In this document: one piece after another, positions 7,373-15,333 of the stretch
Position numbering within the stretch: the first letter of the stretch is position 1
Layout of the letters: every line of letters starts with the position of its first letter
Origin: JBCCZC01 sp039188505
GTDB lineage: Bacteria > Pseudomonadota > Gammaproteobacteria > Xanthomonadales > SZUA-38
Direction: 5' to 3'
NCBI GenBank assembly: GCA_039188505.1
Contig: JBCCZC010000024.1
Location: 1 to 24,736, forward strand
DNA length: 24,736 nucleotides
Position numbers and translations under genes: made by a program
Notes under the pieces: model-generated
What the model saw: only the letters and a program-made list of their open reading frames with translations
Databases searched by the model: none
Told to the model about the DNA's origin: nothing

Positions 7373-8311
7373 ATGACGGGATCAGCGGAGCACCGACCGG
7401 TGCTGCTGGAGGAGGCTGTGGCGGGGCTGGCAATCCGCCCGGACGGGCGTTATGTCGACGGCACCTATGGCCGCGGCGGGCATGCGTCGCGCATCCTCGA
7501 GGCGCTCGGCCCCGACGGTCGCCTGCTGGCCATCGACCGCGATCCCACGGCGATCGCCGCCGCGCGTGAGCGCTGGGCCGGCGAGCCGCGCTTCGCGATC
7601 TTCCGCGGGAACTTCTCCGAGCTTCGGGCCGCCGTCGCCGAGGCCGGCTGGTCCGGCGTGGACGGCCTGCTGCTTGACCTCGGCGTATCGTCGCCGCAGC
7701 TCGATACCGCCGAACGGGGTTTCAGCTTCCAGGCTGACGGTCCGCTCGACATGCGCATGGACACGACCCGGGGCGAGACGGCCGCCGAATGGCTCGCCGC
7801 CGTATCCGGGGAGACCCTCGAGCGCGTACTCCGCGACTATGGCGAGGAGCGCTACGCCCGGCGGATCGTGCGGGCCATCCTGGCCGCCCGCGAGGAAGAA
7901 CCGATTACCACGACCGGCCGGCTGGCGACCCTCGTCGCCGCGGCCGTTCCGACCCGGGAGGTCGGCAAGCATCCGGCGACACGCACCTTCCAGGCTATCC
8001 GTATCGCCGTGAATGACGAGCTCGGCGCGGTCGAGAGCGCGCTGGCTGCGGCCCTCGACGTCCTCCGCCCCGGTGGCCGTCTTTCGGTCATCAGCTTCCA
8101 TTCCCTGGAGGACCGGATCGTCAAGCGCTTCATCCGGGACCAGTCCTCGCGCCCGGCCGGGAACCGGCGCCTGCCCGTGCCCGTGGAAACCGCCGCCCCG
8201 CGTCTCGCGCGGATCGGCAAGGCGATCAAGCCGACGCGCGAGGAATGCGAGGCCAACCCCCGCGCCCGGAGCGCCGTCCTGAGACTCGCGGAGCGGACCG
8301 ATGCGGCGTAA
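7373..8311 (+). CDS. rsmH: 16S rRNA (cytosine(1402)-N4)-methyltransferase
   Basis: SAM-dependent methyltransferase (MraW) that N4-methylates C1402 of 16S rRNA, the same nucleotide that RsmI 2'-O-methylates. From the ATG at 7373 it has 312 residues, matching E. coli RsmH (313). Motifs are HRPVLLEEAV at the N-terminus, VDGTYGRGGHA (SAM loop), LLAIDRDP, LLDLGVSSPQLD, GFSFQADGPLDMRMD, TRTFQAIRIAVN and VISFHSLEDRIVKRF. GGAAAGGG at 7363-7370 is the ribosome-binding site. The same frame is open back to a GTG at 7265, but that 36-codon extension crosses the hairpin and does not resemble RsmH, so I exclude it. The end overlaps ftsL by 11 bases. Confidence 0.96.
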   Translation: MTGSAEHRPVLLEEAVAGLAIRPDGRYVDGTYGRGGHASRILEALGPDGRLLAIDRDPTAIAAARERWAGEPRFAIFRGNFSELRAAVAEAGWSGVDGLLLDLGVSSPQLDTAERGFSFQADGPLDMRMDTTRGETAAEWLAAVSGETLERVLRDYGEERYARRIVRAILAAREEEPITTTGRLATLVAAAVPTREVGKHPATRTFQAIRIAVNDELGAVESALAAALDVLRPGGRLSVISFHSLEDRIVKRFIRDQSSRPAGNRRLPVPVETAAPRLARIGKAIKPTREECEANPRARSAVLRLAERTDAA

Positions 8312-8567
8312 CTGGCGGACCTGGCTGCTTGCCCTCGGGGTCCTCGCGACCGCGCTGTCGGTCGTCTACGTCCGGCACGACGGGCGGCGCGGCTTCGTCG
8401 AGCTCCAGGCGCTGGAGCAGCAGCGCGATGAGCTGACGACCGACTGGGGCCGGCTCCAGATCGAATACGCCACCTGGGCGGACGGTAGCCGCGTCGAGCG
8501 CCTTGCCAAGCAGCAGCTCGCCCTGCGCGACGCCGAGGCCGCGAAGGTCATGGTGGTGCTCGAATGA
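8301..8567 (+). CDS. ftsL: cell division protein FtsL
   Basis: Small bitopic inner-membrane divisome protein that joins FtsB and FtsQ and helps activate FtsW-FtsI. It has 88 residues: a short cytoplasmic RRNWR start, a membrane segment at about residues 8-24, and a periplasmic coiled coil (about 30-65) rich in Leu, Gln and Glu. It ends in the RLAKQQLALRDAEAAK region typical of FtsL. Sequence conservation in this family is low, so the call also rests on its position between rsmH and ftsI. It begins 11 bases inside rsmH and ends in an ATGA overlap with ftsI. Confidence 0.92.
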   Translation: MRRNWRTWLLALGVLATALSVVYVRHDGRRGFVELQALEQQRDELTTDWGRLQIEYATWADGSRVERLAKQQLALRDAEAAKVMVVLE

Positions 8568-10285
8568 ACCGACGCCGCCGGCAATCGGTGCGCATGTCCC
8601 GGGGACGTTTCTACGTCGTGATCATCGCGATGGCCGCGGCCGTTGCGGTGCTGATCGCGCGTGCGGCCGACGTGCAGCTGCTGCGCAACGACTTCTATCA
8701 GGACCAGGGCAACGCGCGGCACGTGCGCCAGGTGCCGATCGTCGCCGTTCGTGGAGCGATCCTTGATCGCAACGGCGAGCCACTGGCAATCAGTTCACCG
8801 ATCCACTCGGTCTGGGGCAACCCCGCCGAAATGCTCCGGCACCCGGATCGGCTCGTGGAGCTGGCCCGGGCCCTGGGCATGTCGAGCGAGGCGCTTGCCC
8901 GCCGCATCGGCCAGCGCGCCGAGCGGGAGTTCGTCTACATCCGCCGGCACGTGGCCCCGGATCTCGCGGAAACGGTCGCGGCACTCGAGATCCCAGGTGT
9001 CTCCCTCGAACGGGAGTACCGCCGCTACTATCCCGCCGGCGAAGCGACCTCCCACGTGCTCGGGATGACGGACATCGACGAGCGCGGCCAGGAGGGCCTC
9101 GAGCTCGCCTTCAACGAATGGCTGAGCGGCGCGAGCGGCATGAAGCGCGTCGTCAAGGATCTCTACGGTCGAACGATCGAGAACGTCGAGCTGGTCCAGC
9201 AACCGCGTCAGGGTCGGGATCTCGTCACCACGGTCGACCGCCGGCTCCAGTACCTCGCCTACCGTGCGCTCAAGGCCGGCGTCGCCGAGCGCGGCGCGCG
9301 GTCCGGCTCCGTGGTCGCGCTGGACGTCCGCTCCGGCGAGGTGCTCGCCATGGCGAACGTGCCCTCGTACAACCCGAACGATCGGAGCCGGAGCCCCGGC
9401 GAATCCATCCGCAATCGCGCGGTCACCGACTTCTTCGAGCCGGGCTCGGTGATCAAGCCCTTCACCGTTGCCGCGGCCCTCGAGAGCGGTCGCTACCGCC
9501 GGGACACGGTCGTCCACACCTCGCCGGGCTTCCTCAAGGTGGGCGCCTACACGATCCGCGATTTCCGCGACTACGGAGACCTCGATCTCACCGGCATTCT
9601 GACCAAGTCGAGCAATGTCGGGGCGAGCAAGCTGGCGCTCAATCTCGAGGCCGGCCACCTCTGGGACGCCTATAAGCGCTTCGGCTTCGGAGAGGTGAGC
9701 GGCTCGGGCTTCCCGGGCGAATCGCCGGGCCTGCTGCCCCATTTCCAGCGCTGGCGGGAGGTGGAGCAGGCGGCGATCTCCTACGGCTATGGTCTCTCGA
9801 CCACGCCCCTGCAGCTGGCGCAGGCGTATGCGGCCATCGCCAACCGCGGTCGTATCCGGGCGCCGACATTCGTCAAGGGCGCGCTGAATCCGGACAGCGC
9901 CGTCATCGACCCAACGCTCGCCAACCGCCTGGTCGAGATGATGGAAACGGTGACGGGCGATCTCGGAACGGGCACCCGCGCTGCGGTCCCGAACTACCGC
10001 GTCGCCGGCAAGACGGGCACCTCCCGCAAGGCCGCCGACGATGGCTACGACGATCGCTACGTCGCGACCTTTGCCGGCTTCGCGCCGGCATCGGATCCGC
10101 AGATCGTGGTCGTCGTTTCGGTCAACGACCCGGCCACCGAGGAATACGGTGGTGGCCAGGTGGCCGCGCCGGTGTTCCGGGAGGTCATGCAGGCTGCCCT
10201 GCGGCTGACCGGTATCGCACCTGACAACCTCATGGAAGACGAGCCCGTGCGCGCTACGAACTTCCTCGCAGGGGGGCAGCCCTGA
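8564..10285 (+). CDS. ftsI: peptidoglycan D,D-transpeptidase FtsI (PBP3)
   Basis: Septum-specific class B penicillin-binding protein that cross-links peptidoglycan with its partner FtsW. It has 573 residues: a cytoplasmic basic start, one membrane anchor (about 16-36), a periplasmic dimerisation/pedestal domain (RGAILDRNGEPLA near residue 64), and a C-terminal transpeptidase domain. Active-site motifs are intact: SxxK with the nucleophile at Ser295 (EPGSVIKPF), SSN at 349-351, and KTGT starting at Lys483. The ATG overlaps ftsL (ATGA) and the stop shares one base with murE (TGATG). It is the likely target of division-specific beta-lactams. Confidence 0.97.
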   Translation: MNRRRRQSVRMSRGRFYVVIIAMAAAVAVLIARAADVQLLRNDFYQDQGNARHVRQVPIVAVRGAILDRNGEPLAISSPIHSVWGNPAEMLRHPDRLVELARALGMSSEALARRIGQRAEREFVYIRRHVAPDLAETVAALEIPGVSLEREYRRYYPAGEATSHVLGMTDIDERGQEGLELAFNEWLSGASGMKRVVKDLYGRTIENVELVQQPRQGRDLVTTVDRRLQYLAYRALKAGVAERGARSGSVVALDVRSGEVLAMANVPSYNPNDRSRSPGESIRNRAVTDFFEPGSVIKPFTVAAALESGRYRRDTVVHTSPGFLKVGAYTIRDFRDYGDLDLTGILTKSSNVGASKLALNLEAGHLWDAYKRFGFGEVSGSGFPGESPGLLPHFQRWREVEQAAISYGYGLSTTPLQLAQAYAAIANRGRIRAPTFVKGALNPDSAVIDPTLANRLVEMMETVTGDLGTGTRAAVPNYRVAGKTGTSRKAADDGYDDRYVATFAGFAPASDPQIVVVVSVNDPATEEYGGGQVAAPVFREVMQAALRLTGIAPDNLMEDEPVRATNFLAGGQP

Positions 10286-11745
10286 TGCGACTGGCCGAGC
10301 TCCTCGACGGCTTCGCCACCGTGGATGACCGTTCCCTGAGCGTCGATGGACTGACCCTCGACAGCCGCAGCGTGCGGCCCGGCGATCTTTTCGTGGCCCT
10401 CGCCGGTGGGCAGCGGCACGGCCTCGAGTTCGCCGCCGATGCCGTCTCCCGGGGCTGCGCCGCGGTGATCTGGGAGCCCGCGACGGATCGTTCGGCGCCG
10501 CAGGCTCCCGGTGGACTGCCGAGCTTCGCGATTCCGCACCTCCGCGCGAGCATCGGCGAGATCGCGAGCCGATTCTTCGGCCGACCGTCCGCCGAGCTGC
10601 GGGTCGTCGGCGTGACCGGCACGAACGGCAAGAGCAGCTTCGTCCACCTCCTCGCGCGAGCCTTCGGACGCCGGAGCCGGGCGGGTACGCTGGGCACGTT
10701 GGGTGTCGGGGCCGTCGGCGACGAGACATCGACCACCCACACGACGCCCGATGCCGTCACCGTGCAGCGATTGCTGCGCGATCTGGCGGACGACAGCGTG
10801 CGTGACGTCGCGATGGAGGTGTCGTCCCACGCGCTCGACCAGCGCCGCGTCGACGGCGTTGCGTTCCGCGGCGCGGTTTTCACCAACTTGACTCGCGACC
10901 ACCTCGACTACCACGGCACCATGGATGCCTATGCCGAGGCGAAGGCCCGGCTGATGTCATGGCCCAGCCTCGAGTTCGCCATTCTCAACGCCGATGATCC
11001 GGCGGTGCAGCGATTCCGTGACAGACTCGCGCCGGGCGCGCGGTGTATCGAGTATGGCCTCGCCGAGGGAGCGGTGCGGGGTAGCGCCCTGCGCTACAGC
11101 CCGGCGGGGACGCGCTATCGCCTCGAGATGCCGGCGGGAACCGTGAACGTGTCCACCCGGCTCCTCGGGCGCTTCAACGTCTACAACGCGCTCGCCGTGG
11201 CCGCCACGCTGAGCGCCAGCGGCTGGTCGCTGCCCGAGATCCACGCGGCCCTCGAGGCCGCAGAACCGGTACCCGGGCGCATGCAGGCCATCGCCCTGCC
11301 GGGGCAACCCGTCGTGGTCGTGGACTACGCTCACACGCCGGACGCCCTCGAGCACGCGCTCCGGGCCCTCCGGGAACACGGCCTGAGCGGTCGGCTCATC
11401 TGCGTCTTCGGCTGCGGCGGGGATCGCGATCGCGGCAAGCGTCCGCAGATGGGGCGGATCGCCGAGGCCCTGGCCGACCGGATCATCGTGACCGACGACA
11501 ACCCGCGGACGGAGGCGGGCGATGCGATCGTCGCGGACATTCTCGAGGGATTACGGGATCCGTCCCACGCCATCGTCGAGCGGGATCGCGCCCAGGCGAT
11601 CGCGACGGCCGTCGCCCTCGGCGGCCAGGGCGACCTCGTGCTGGTGGCCGGCAAGGGCCACGAGACCTACCAGGAAGTCGATGGCGAGCGCCACGACTTC
11701 GACGATCGCGAGGTCGCCCGGCGATCGCTGGAGGCCGTCACGTGA
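10285..11745 (+). CDS. murE: UDP-MurNAc-L-Ala-D-Glu--meso-2,6-diaminopimelate ligase
   Basis: Cytoplasmic ATP-dependent ligase that adds meso-diaminopimelate, the third residue of the peptidoglycan stem peptide. The 486 residues have the three-domain Mur ligase layout. The ATP loop GTNGKSS is at residues 112-118, with Ser where many MurE proteins have Thr. The YAEAK segment carries the Lys expected to be carbamylated. DNPR at residues 405-408 is the signature for diaminopimelate rather than lysine. Its substrate is the product of MurD, whose gene is not in this cluster. The start overlaps the ftsI stop by one base, and the stop overlaps the murF start region. Confidence 0.97.
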   Translation: MRLAELLDGFATVDDRSLSVDGLTLDSRSVRPGDLFVALAGGQRHGLEFAADAVSRGCAAVIWEPATDRSAPQAPGGLPSFAIPHLRASIGEIASRFFGRPSAELRVVGVTGTNGKSSFVHLLARAFGRRSRAGTLGTLGVGAVGDETSTTHTTPDAVTVQRLLRDLADDSVRDVAMEVSSHALDQRRVDGVAFRGAVFTNLTRDHLDYHGTMDAYAEAKARLMSWPSLEFAILNADDPAVQRFRDRLAPGARCIEYGLAEGAVRGSALRYSPAGTRYRLEMPAGTVNVSTRLLGRFNVYNALAVAATLSASGWSLPEIHAALEAAEPVPGRMQAIALPGQPVVVVDYAHTPDALEHALRALREHGLSGRLICVFGCGGDRDRGKRPQMGRIAEALADRIIVTDDNPRTEAGDAIVADILEGLRDPSHAIVERDRAQAIATAVALGGQGDLVLVAGKGHETYQEVDGERHDFDDREVARRSLEAVT

Positions 11746-13094
11746 TGACGCTTCCCCTGTCCGCTGTCGCAGCCGCCACCGGTGGCCGCCTCCTCGGGGA
11801 GGATGCGACGATTCGGGGCCTGTCGATCGATAGCCGCCGCGTCGAGCGCGACCATCTGTTCGTCGCGCTGGCCGGGGAACGGACCGACGGTCACGGCTTC
11901 GTCGAGGCGGCCGGCGAGGCCGGCGCCGGCGGCGCCCTGATCTCGCGGCCGCTCGAGACGACGATCCCCCGCGTGCTGGTCGAGGACACCGAGCAGGCGA
12001 TGGGCGCTCTGGCCGCCAGCTGGCGCCAACGCTTCGACCTGCCGGTCGCCGGCGTTACCGGGAGTAACGGGAAGACCACCGTCAAGGGCATGCTCGGCGC
12101 AATCCTGGGCCAGCGCTGGCGCTGCCTGGTGACGCCCGGCAACTACAACAACGAGCTCGGCCTGCCGCTCACCCTGTCCCTGCTTGATGCGAGCACCGAG
12201 GCCATGGTCCTCGAGATGGGCTGCGGCAAGCCGGGGGATATCGATTATCTCGCCGGCATCGGTCGGCCGCGGGTCGGCATCATCACGAACGCGTCCGCCG
12301 CCCACCTCGAACGGCTCGGCACGATCGAGGGCGTGGCGAAGGTCAAGGGCGAGCTCATCTCGGCGCTGCCCGCCGATGGGGTCGCGATCCTGAACCGCAA
12401 CGACGATCACTACGCCTACTGGTGTGGGGTGGCCGGCGACCGCCGCATCATCAGCTTCGGGACGCGCGAGGACGCGGACGTCTTCGCCGCCTATCAGCAC
12501 TCCGAGGATGGTCCGCAGGTCGAGCTGCAAACGCCCGCGGGTTCGCTCACCTGCGCGCTGCCGGTCGCGGGCGCGCACAACGCGTCGAACGCTGCTGCCG
12601 CCGCCGCTGCTGCGCTGGCCTTCGGTCTCGGTATCGATGAGATCGAGGCGGGTCTGGCCGCGTTCGAGCCCGAGGCTGGGCGCCTACGCTCGCTGCGGCC
12701 CGACGGCGGCTGGATCCTGCTCGAGGACACCTACAACGCCAATCCGGCCTCCCTGGCTGCGGGCATCCGTGTGCTGGTCGAGCACGCCGGCGAACGCTGG
12801 CTCGTACTCGGTGACATGGCGGAGCTCGGTCCCGAGGAGGAAGCGCTCCATTTCCAGTCCGGCGCCCTGGCTCGCCGCCTCGGCGTCGAGCGGCTGTTCG
12901 CGCTGGGGCCGCTCGCGCGCCATGCCGCGATGGGCTTCGGTGACGGGGCGCAACACTTCGACGACCGTGAGGTGCTGGTCGCCGCGCTGGCGGCGGCCCT
13001 CGAGCCCCGCGTGGTCTGCCTGATCAAGGGCTCGCGCAGCGCCCGCATGGAGGAGGTCAGCCGCGCGCTGGCCGGGGAGGCGGCATGCTCCTGA
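11745..13094 (+). CDS. murF: UDP-MurNAc-tripeptide--D-alanyl-D-alanine ligase
   Basis: Cytoplasmic Mur ligase that adds D-Ala-D-Ala to complete the UDP-MurNAc-pentapeptide. It has 449 residues from the ATG at 11745. The ATP loop GSNGKTT has its Lys at residue 110. NYNNELGLPLTL and LEDTYNANPASL are typical MurF motifs. A GTG at 11742 is equally in frame and would add one Met. GGAGG at 11730-11734 is 7 bases from the GTG and 10 from the ATG, so either may be used. Its D-Ala-D-Ala substrate comes from Ddl, encoded downstream. The 3' end overlaps mraY by 10 bases. Confidence 0.96.
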   Translation: MTLPLSAVAAATGGRLLGEDATIRGLSIDSRRVERDHLFVALAGERTDGHGFVEAAGEAGAGGALISRPLETTIPRVLVEDTEQAMGALAASWRQRFDLPVAGVTGSNGKTTVKGMLGAILGQRWRCLVTPGNYNNELGLPLTLSLLDASTEAMVLEMGCGKPGDIDYLAGIGRPRVGIITNASAAHLERLGTIEGVAKVKGELISALPADGVAILNRNDDHYAYWCGVAGDRRIISFGTREDADVFAAYQHSEDGPQVELQTPAGSLTCALPVAGAHNASNAAAAAAAALAFGLGIDEIEAGLAAFEPEAGRLRSLRPDGGWILLEDTYNANPASLAAGIRVLVEHAGERWLVLGDMAELGPEEEALHFQSGALARRLGVERLFALGPLARHAAMGFGDGAQHFDDREVLVAALAAALEPRVVCLIKGSRSARMEEVSRALAGEAACS

Positions 13095-14167
13095 TCCTCG
13101 CGGAATGGTTGAGCGATCTCGCCAGCGGCTTCAACGTCTTCAGCTACGTCACCTTCCGCACGATCCTCGCGGCCCTAACGGCGCTGGCGTTCTCGCTGCT
13201 GCTGGGTCCGTGGATGATCGGCCGACTCTCCGCCTATCAGATCGGACAGCCGATCCGGGACGATGGCCCCCAGACGCACCTGGTGAAGGCGGGCACGCCG
13301 ACCATGGGCGGCGCGCTGATCCTGGTGGCGGTGCTGCTCGCGACGCTGCTCTGTGGCGACCTCGGCAACCGCTACGTTTGGGTGGTGCTGGCCGTGACGG
13401 CGGCCTTCGGGCTGGTGGGCTGGCTGGACGACTACCGCAAGCTGGTGCTCAAGGACAGCCGGGGATTGCCTGCGCGCTGGAAGTACCTACTGCAGTCCAT
13501 TGCCGGCCTCGCGGCAGCGGTCTACCTCTACGTCACGGCCGACACCGCCGCGGCGACAACCCTGATCGTGCCCTTCTTCAAGAACGTCGCGATCCCGCTG
13601 GGCATACTCTTCATTCCGCTGACCTACTTCGTGATCGTCGGCAGCAGCAACGCCGTGAATCTGACGGACGGTCTCGACGGTCTGGCCATCATGCCGACCG
13701 TACTCGTGGCCGCCGCCCTTGGGATCTTCGCCTACGCCTCGGGCCACTCGGTCTTCGCGAACTACCTCGATATTCCTCGGGTTCCGGGTGCCGGCGAGCT
13801 GGCCATCGTCTGCGGCGCGCTGGCCGGCGCGGGGCTCGGCTTCCTCTGGTTCAATACCTATCCCGCCCAGGTCTTCATGGGTGATGTCGGTGCGCTGGCA
13901 ATGGGCGCTGCGCTCGGAGCGATCGCCGTGGTCGTTCGCCAGGAGCTGGTGCTCTTCATCATGGGCGGCGTCTTCGTGATGGAGACGGTTTCCGTCATCC
14001 TCCAGGTGGCGTCCTTCAAGCTCACGGGGCGGCGGATCTTCCGCATGGCGCCGATCCATCACCACTTCGAACTCAAGGGCTGGCCGGAGCCGCGAGTCAT
14101 CGTGCGCTTCTGGATCATCAGCGTGGTCCTCGTGCTCGTCGGTCTTGCGACCCTGAAGGTTCGCTGA
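13085..14167 (+). CDS. mraY: phospho-N-acetylmuramoyl-pentapeptide-transferase
   Basis: Polytopic inner-membrane enzyme that moves phospho-MurNAc-pentapeptide onto undecaprenyl phosphate to form lipid I. The 360 residues equal the E. coli length, with about ten hydrophobic segments. Diagnostic motifs are GTPTMGG near residue 72, WLDDYRKL (the Asp pair), NLTDGLDGLA, FMGDVGALAMG and the C-terminal HHHFELKGWPE loop. It starts 10 bases inside murF. Its TGA shares one base with the ATG of ftsW, so murD, which normally lies here, is absent and no remnant is visible. Confidence 0.97.
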   Translation: MLLILAEWLSDLASGFNVFSYVTFRTILAALTALAFSLLLGPWMIGRLSAYQIGQPIRDDGPQTHLVKAGTPTMGGALILVAVLLATLLCGDLGNRYVWVVLAVTAAFGLVGWLDDYRKLVLKDSRGLPARWKYLLQSIAGLAAAVYLYVTADTAAATTLIVPFFKNVAIPLGILFIPLTYFVIVGSSNAVNLTDGLDGLAIMPTVLVAAALGIFAYASGHSVFANYLDIPRVPGAGELAIVCGALAGAGLGFLWFNTYPAQVFMGDVGALAMGAALGAIAVVVRQELVLFIMGGVFVMETVSVILQVASFKLTGRRIFRMAPIHHHFELKGWPEPRVIVRFWIISVVLVLVGLATLKVR

Positions 14168-15333
14168 TGGCCCAGGCGAAGCGCAAACAGGTTCGCATCG
14201 ACCGCTTCGAGATCGACCCATGGCTGCTGGGATCGGCCGTCGCGATCGCGACGCTCGGTATCGTGATGGTCGCCTCGGCGTCCGTCGCCATCGCGGAGAA
14301 GAGCGAGCTGCCCGTGTACTACTTCGCGCTGAAGCACCTGGTGGCGCTGGGGCTCGGGATCGGACTTGCCTGGCTCGCGACCCGGATCCCGCTCGACAAC
14401 CTCGAGAAGGCGGGCCCGCTGCTGCTGCCGGTGGCGATCGTCGCGCTGCTGCTCGTGTTCCTGCCGGGGCTTGGCCACACCGTCAACGGGGCGACGCGCT
14501 GGGTCAACCTCGGATTCATGCAGTTCCAGATGGTCGAGGCCGTGAAGATCCTCTTCATCCTGTTCCTGGCTGCCCACCTGGTGCGCCACCAGGAGCAGGT
14601 CACCACGAGCTTCCGCGGCGTACTCATCCCGTGCGCAATCGCCGGCTTCATTGCCGCCCTGCTGCTCGGTCAGCCCGATTTCGGCGGTGCGGTGCTGATC
14701 CTCGCCACGGCCGGTACCCTGCTGTGGCTCGTGGGCGCGCGTTTCCGGGACCTTGCGTCGCTCGGGCTCATGACCGTGCCGGTGATGGTCTGGTTGGCGC
14801 TGTCGGAGTCCTATCGTCTGCGCCGGCTGCGCAGCTTCCTCGACCCCTGGGCGGATCCCTTCAACGAGGGCTTCCAGCTGGCCCAGGCCCTGATCGCCGT
14901 CGGCCGCGGCGAACTCTTCGGCGTCGGCCTCGGCGGCAGCGTGCAGAAACTCTTCTACCTGCCGGAAGCCCATACGGACTTCATCCTCGCCGTGCTTGCA
15001 GAAGAGCTCGGCTTCGTCGGCATCGTGCTCGTCCTGGCCGCCTACGGGGTGCTCGTCGGCCGCGGCATGCTCATCGGCATGCGCGCCACGGAGATGGGGC
15101 GACCCTTCGTCGGGCTGGTCGCCTGGGGACTCTCCGCACTGCTCGGGATGCAGGCGGTGATCAGCATCGGCGTGAACCTCGGCGTGCTCCCGACCAAGGG
15201 TCTGACGCTGCCGCTGATCAGCTCTGGCGGCAGCAGCGTGATGATGAGCGCGCTGACCATCGGCCTCCTGCTGCGCTGCGCTGCGGAAACAGCCGCCGAA
15301 GGCAAGGCGCTCGATGCGCAGGTGGCGACATGA
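14167..15333 (+). CDS. ftsW: septal peptidoglycan polymerase FtsW
   Basis: SEDS-family glycosyltransferase that polymerises lipid II at the septum with FtsI. It has 388 residues and about ten membrane segments after a short basic cytoplasmic start. Recognisable SEDS stretches are NGATRWVNLGF, QPDFGGAVLI (with the catalytic-type Asp), FQLAQALIAVGRGELFGVGLGGSVQKLFYLPEAHTDF-like loop residues, and the C-terminal LPLISSGGSS. The HTDFILAVLAEELGF segment favours FtsW or RodA, and its position beside murG and ftsI decides for FtsW. The start overlaps the mraY stop (TGATG) and the end overlaps murG (ATGA). Confidence 0.96.
   Translation: MAQAKRKQVRIDRFEIDPWLLGSAVAIATLGIVMVASASVAIAEKSELPVYYFALKHLVALGLGIGLAWLATRIPLDNLEKAGPLLLPVAIVALLLVFLPGLGHTVNGATRWVNLGFMQFQMVEAVKILFILFLAAHLVRHQEQVTTSFRGVLIPCAIAGFIAALLLGQPDFGGAVLILATAGTLLWLVGARFRDLASLGLMTVPVMVWLALSESYRLRRLRSFLDPWADPFNEGFQLAQALIAVGRGELFGVGLGGSVQKLFYLPEAHTDFILAVLAEELGFVGIVLVLAAYGVLVGRGMLIGMRATEMGRPFVGLVAWGLSALLGMQAVISIGVNLGVLPTKGLTLPLISSGGSSVMMSALTIGLLLRCAAETAAEGKALDAQVAT

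Noticed and set aside
8795..10729. 644-codon open frame on the minus strand opposite ftsI and murE
   Set aside because: It lies wholly antisense to two genes with intact catalytic motifs. Its translation is Arg/Ala/His/Gly-rich with no recognisable domain, as expected from high-G+C codon bias.
14220..15329. Long upstream extension of the murG frame inside ftsW
   Set aside because: It is out of frame with ftsW, and its Arg/Gly/Pro-rich translation is not protein-like. MurG starts at the ATG overlapping the ftsW stop.
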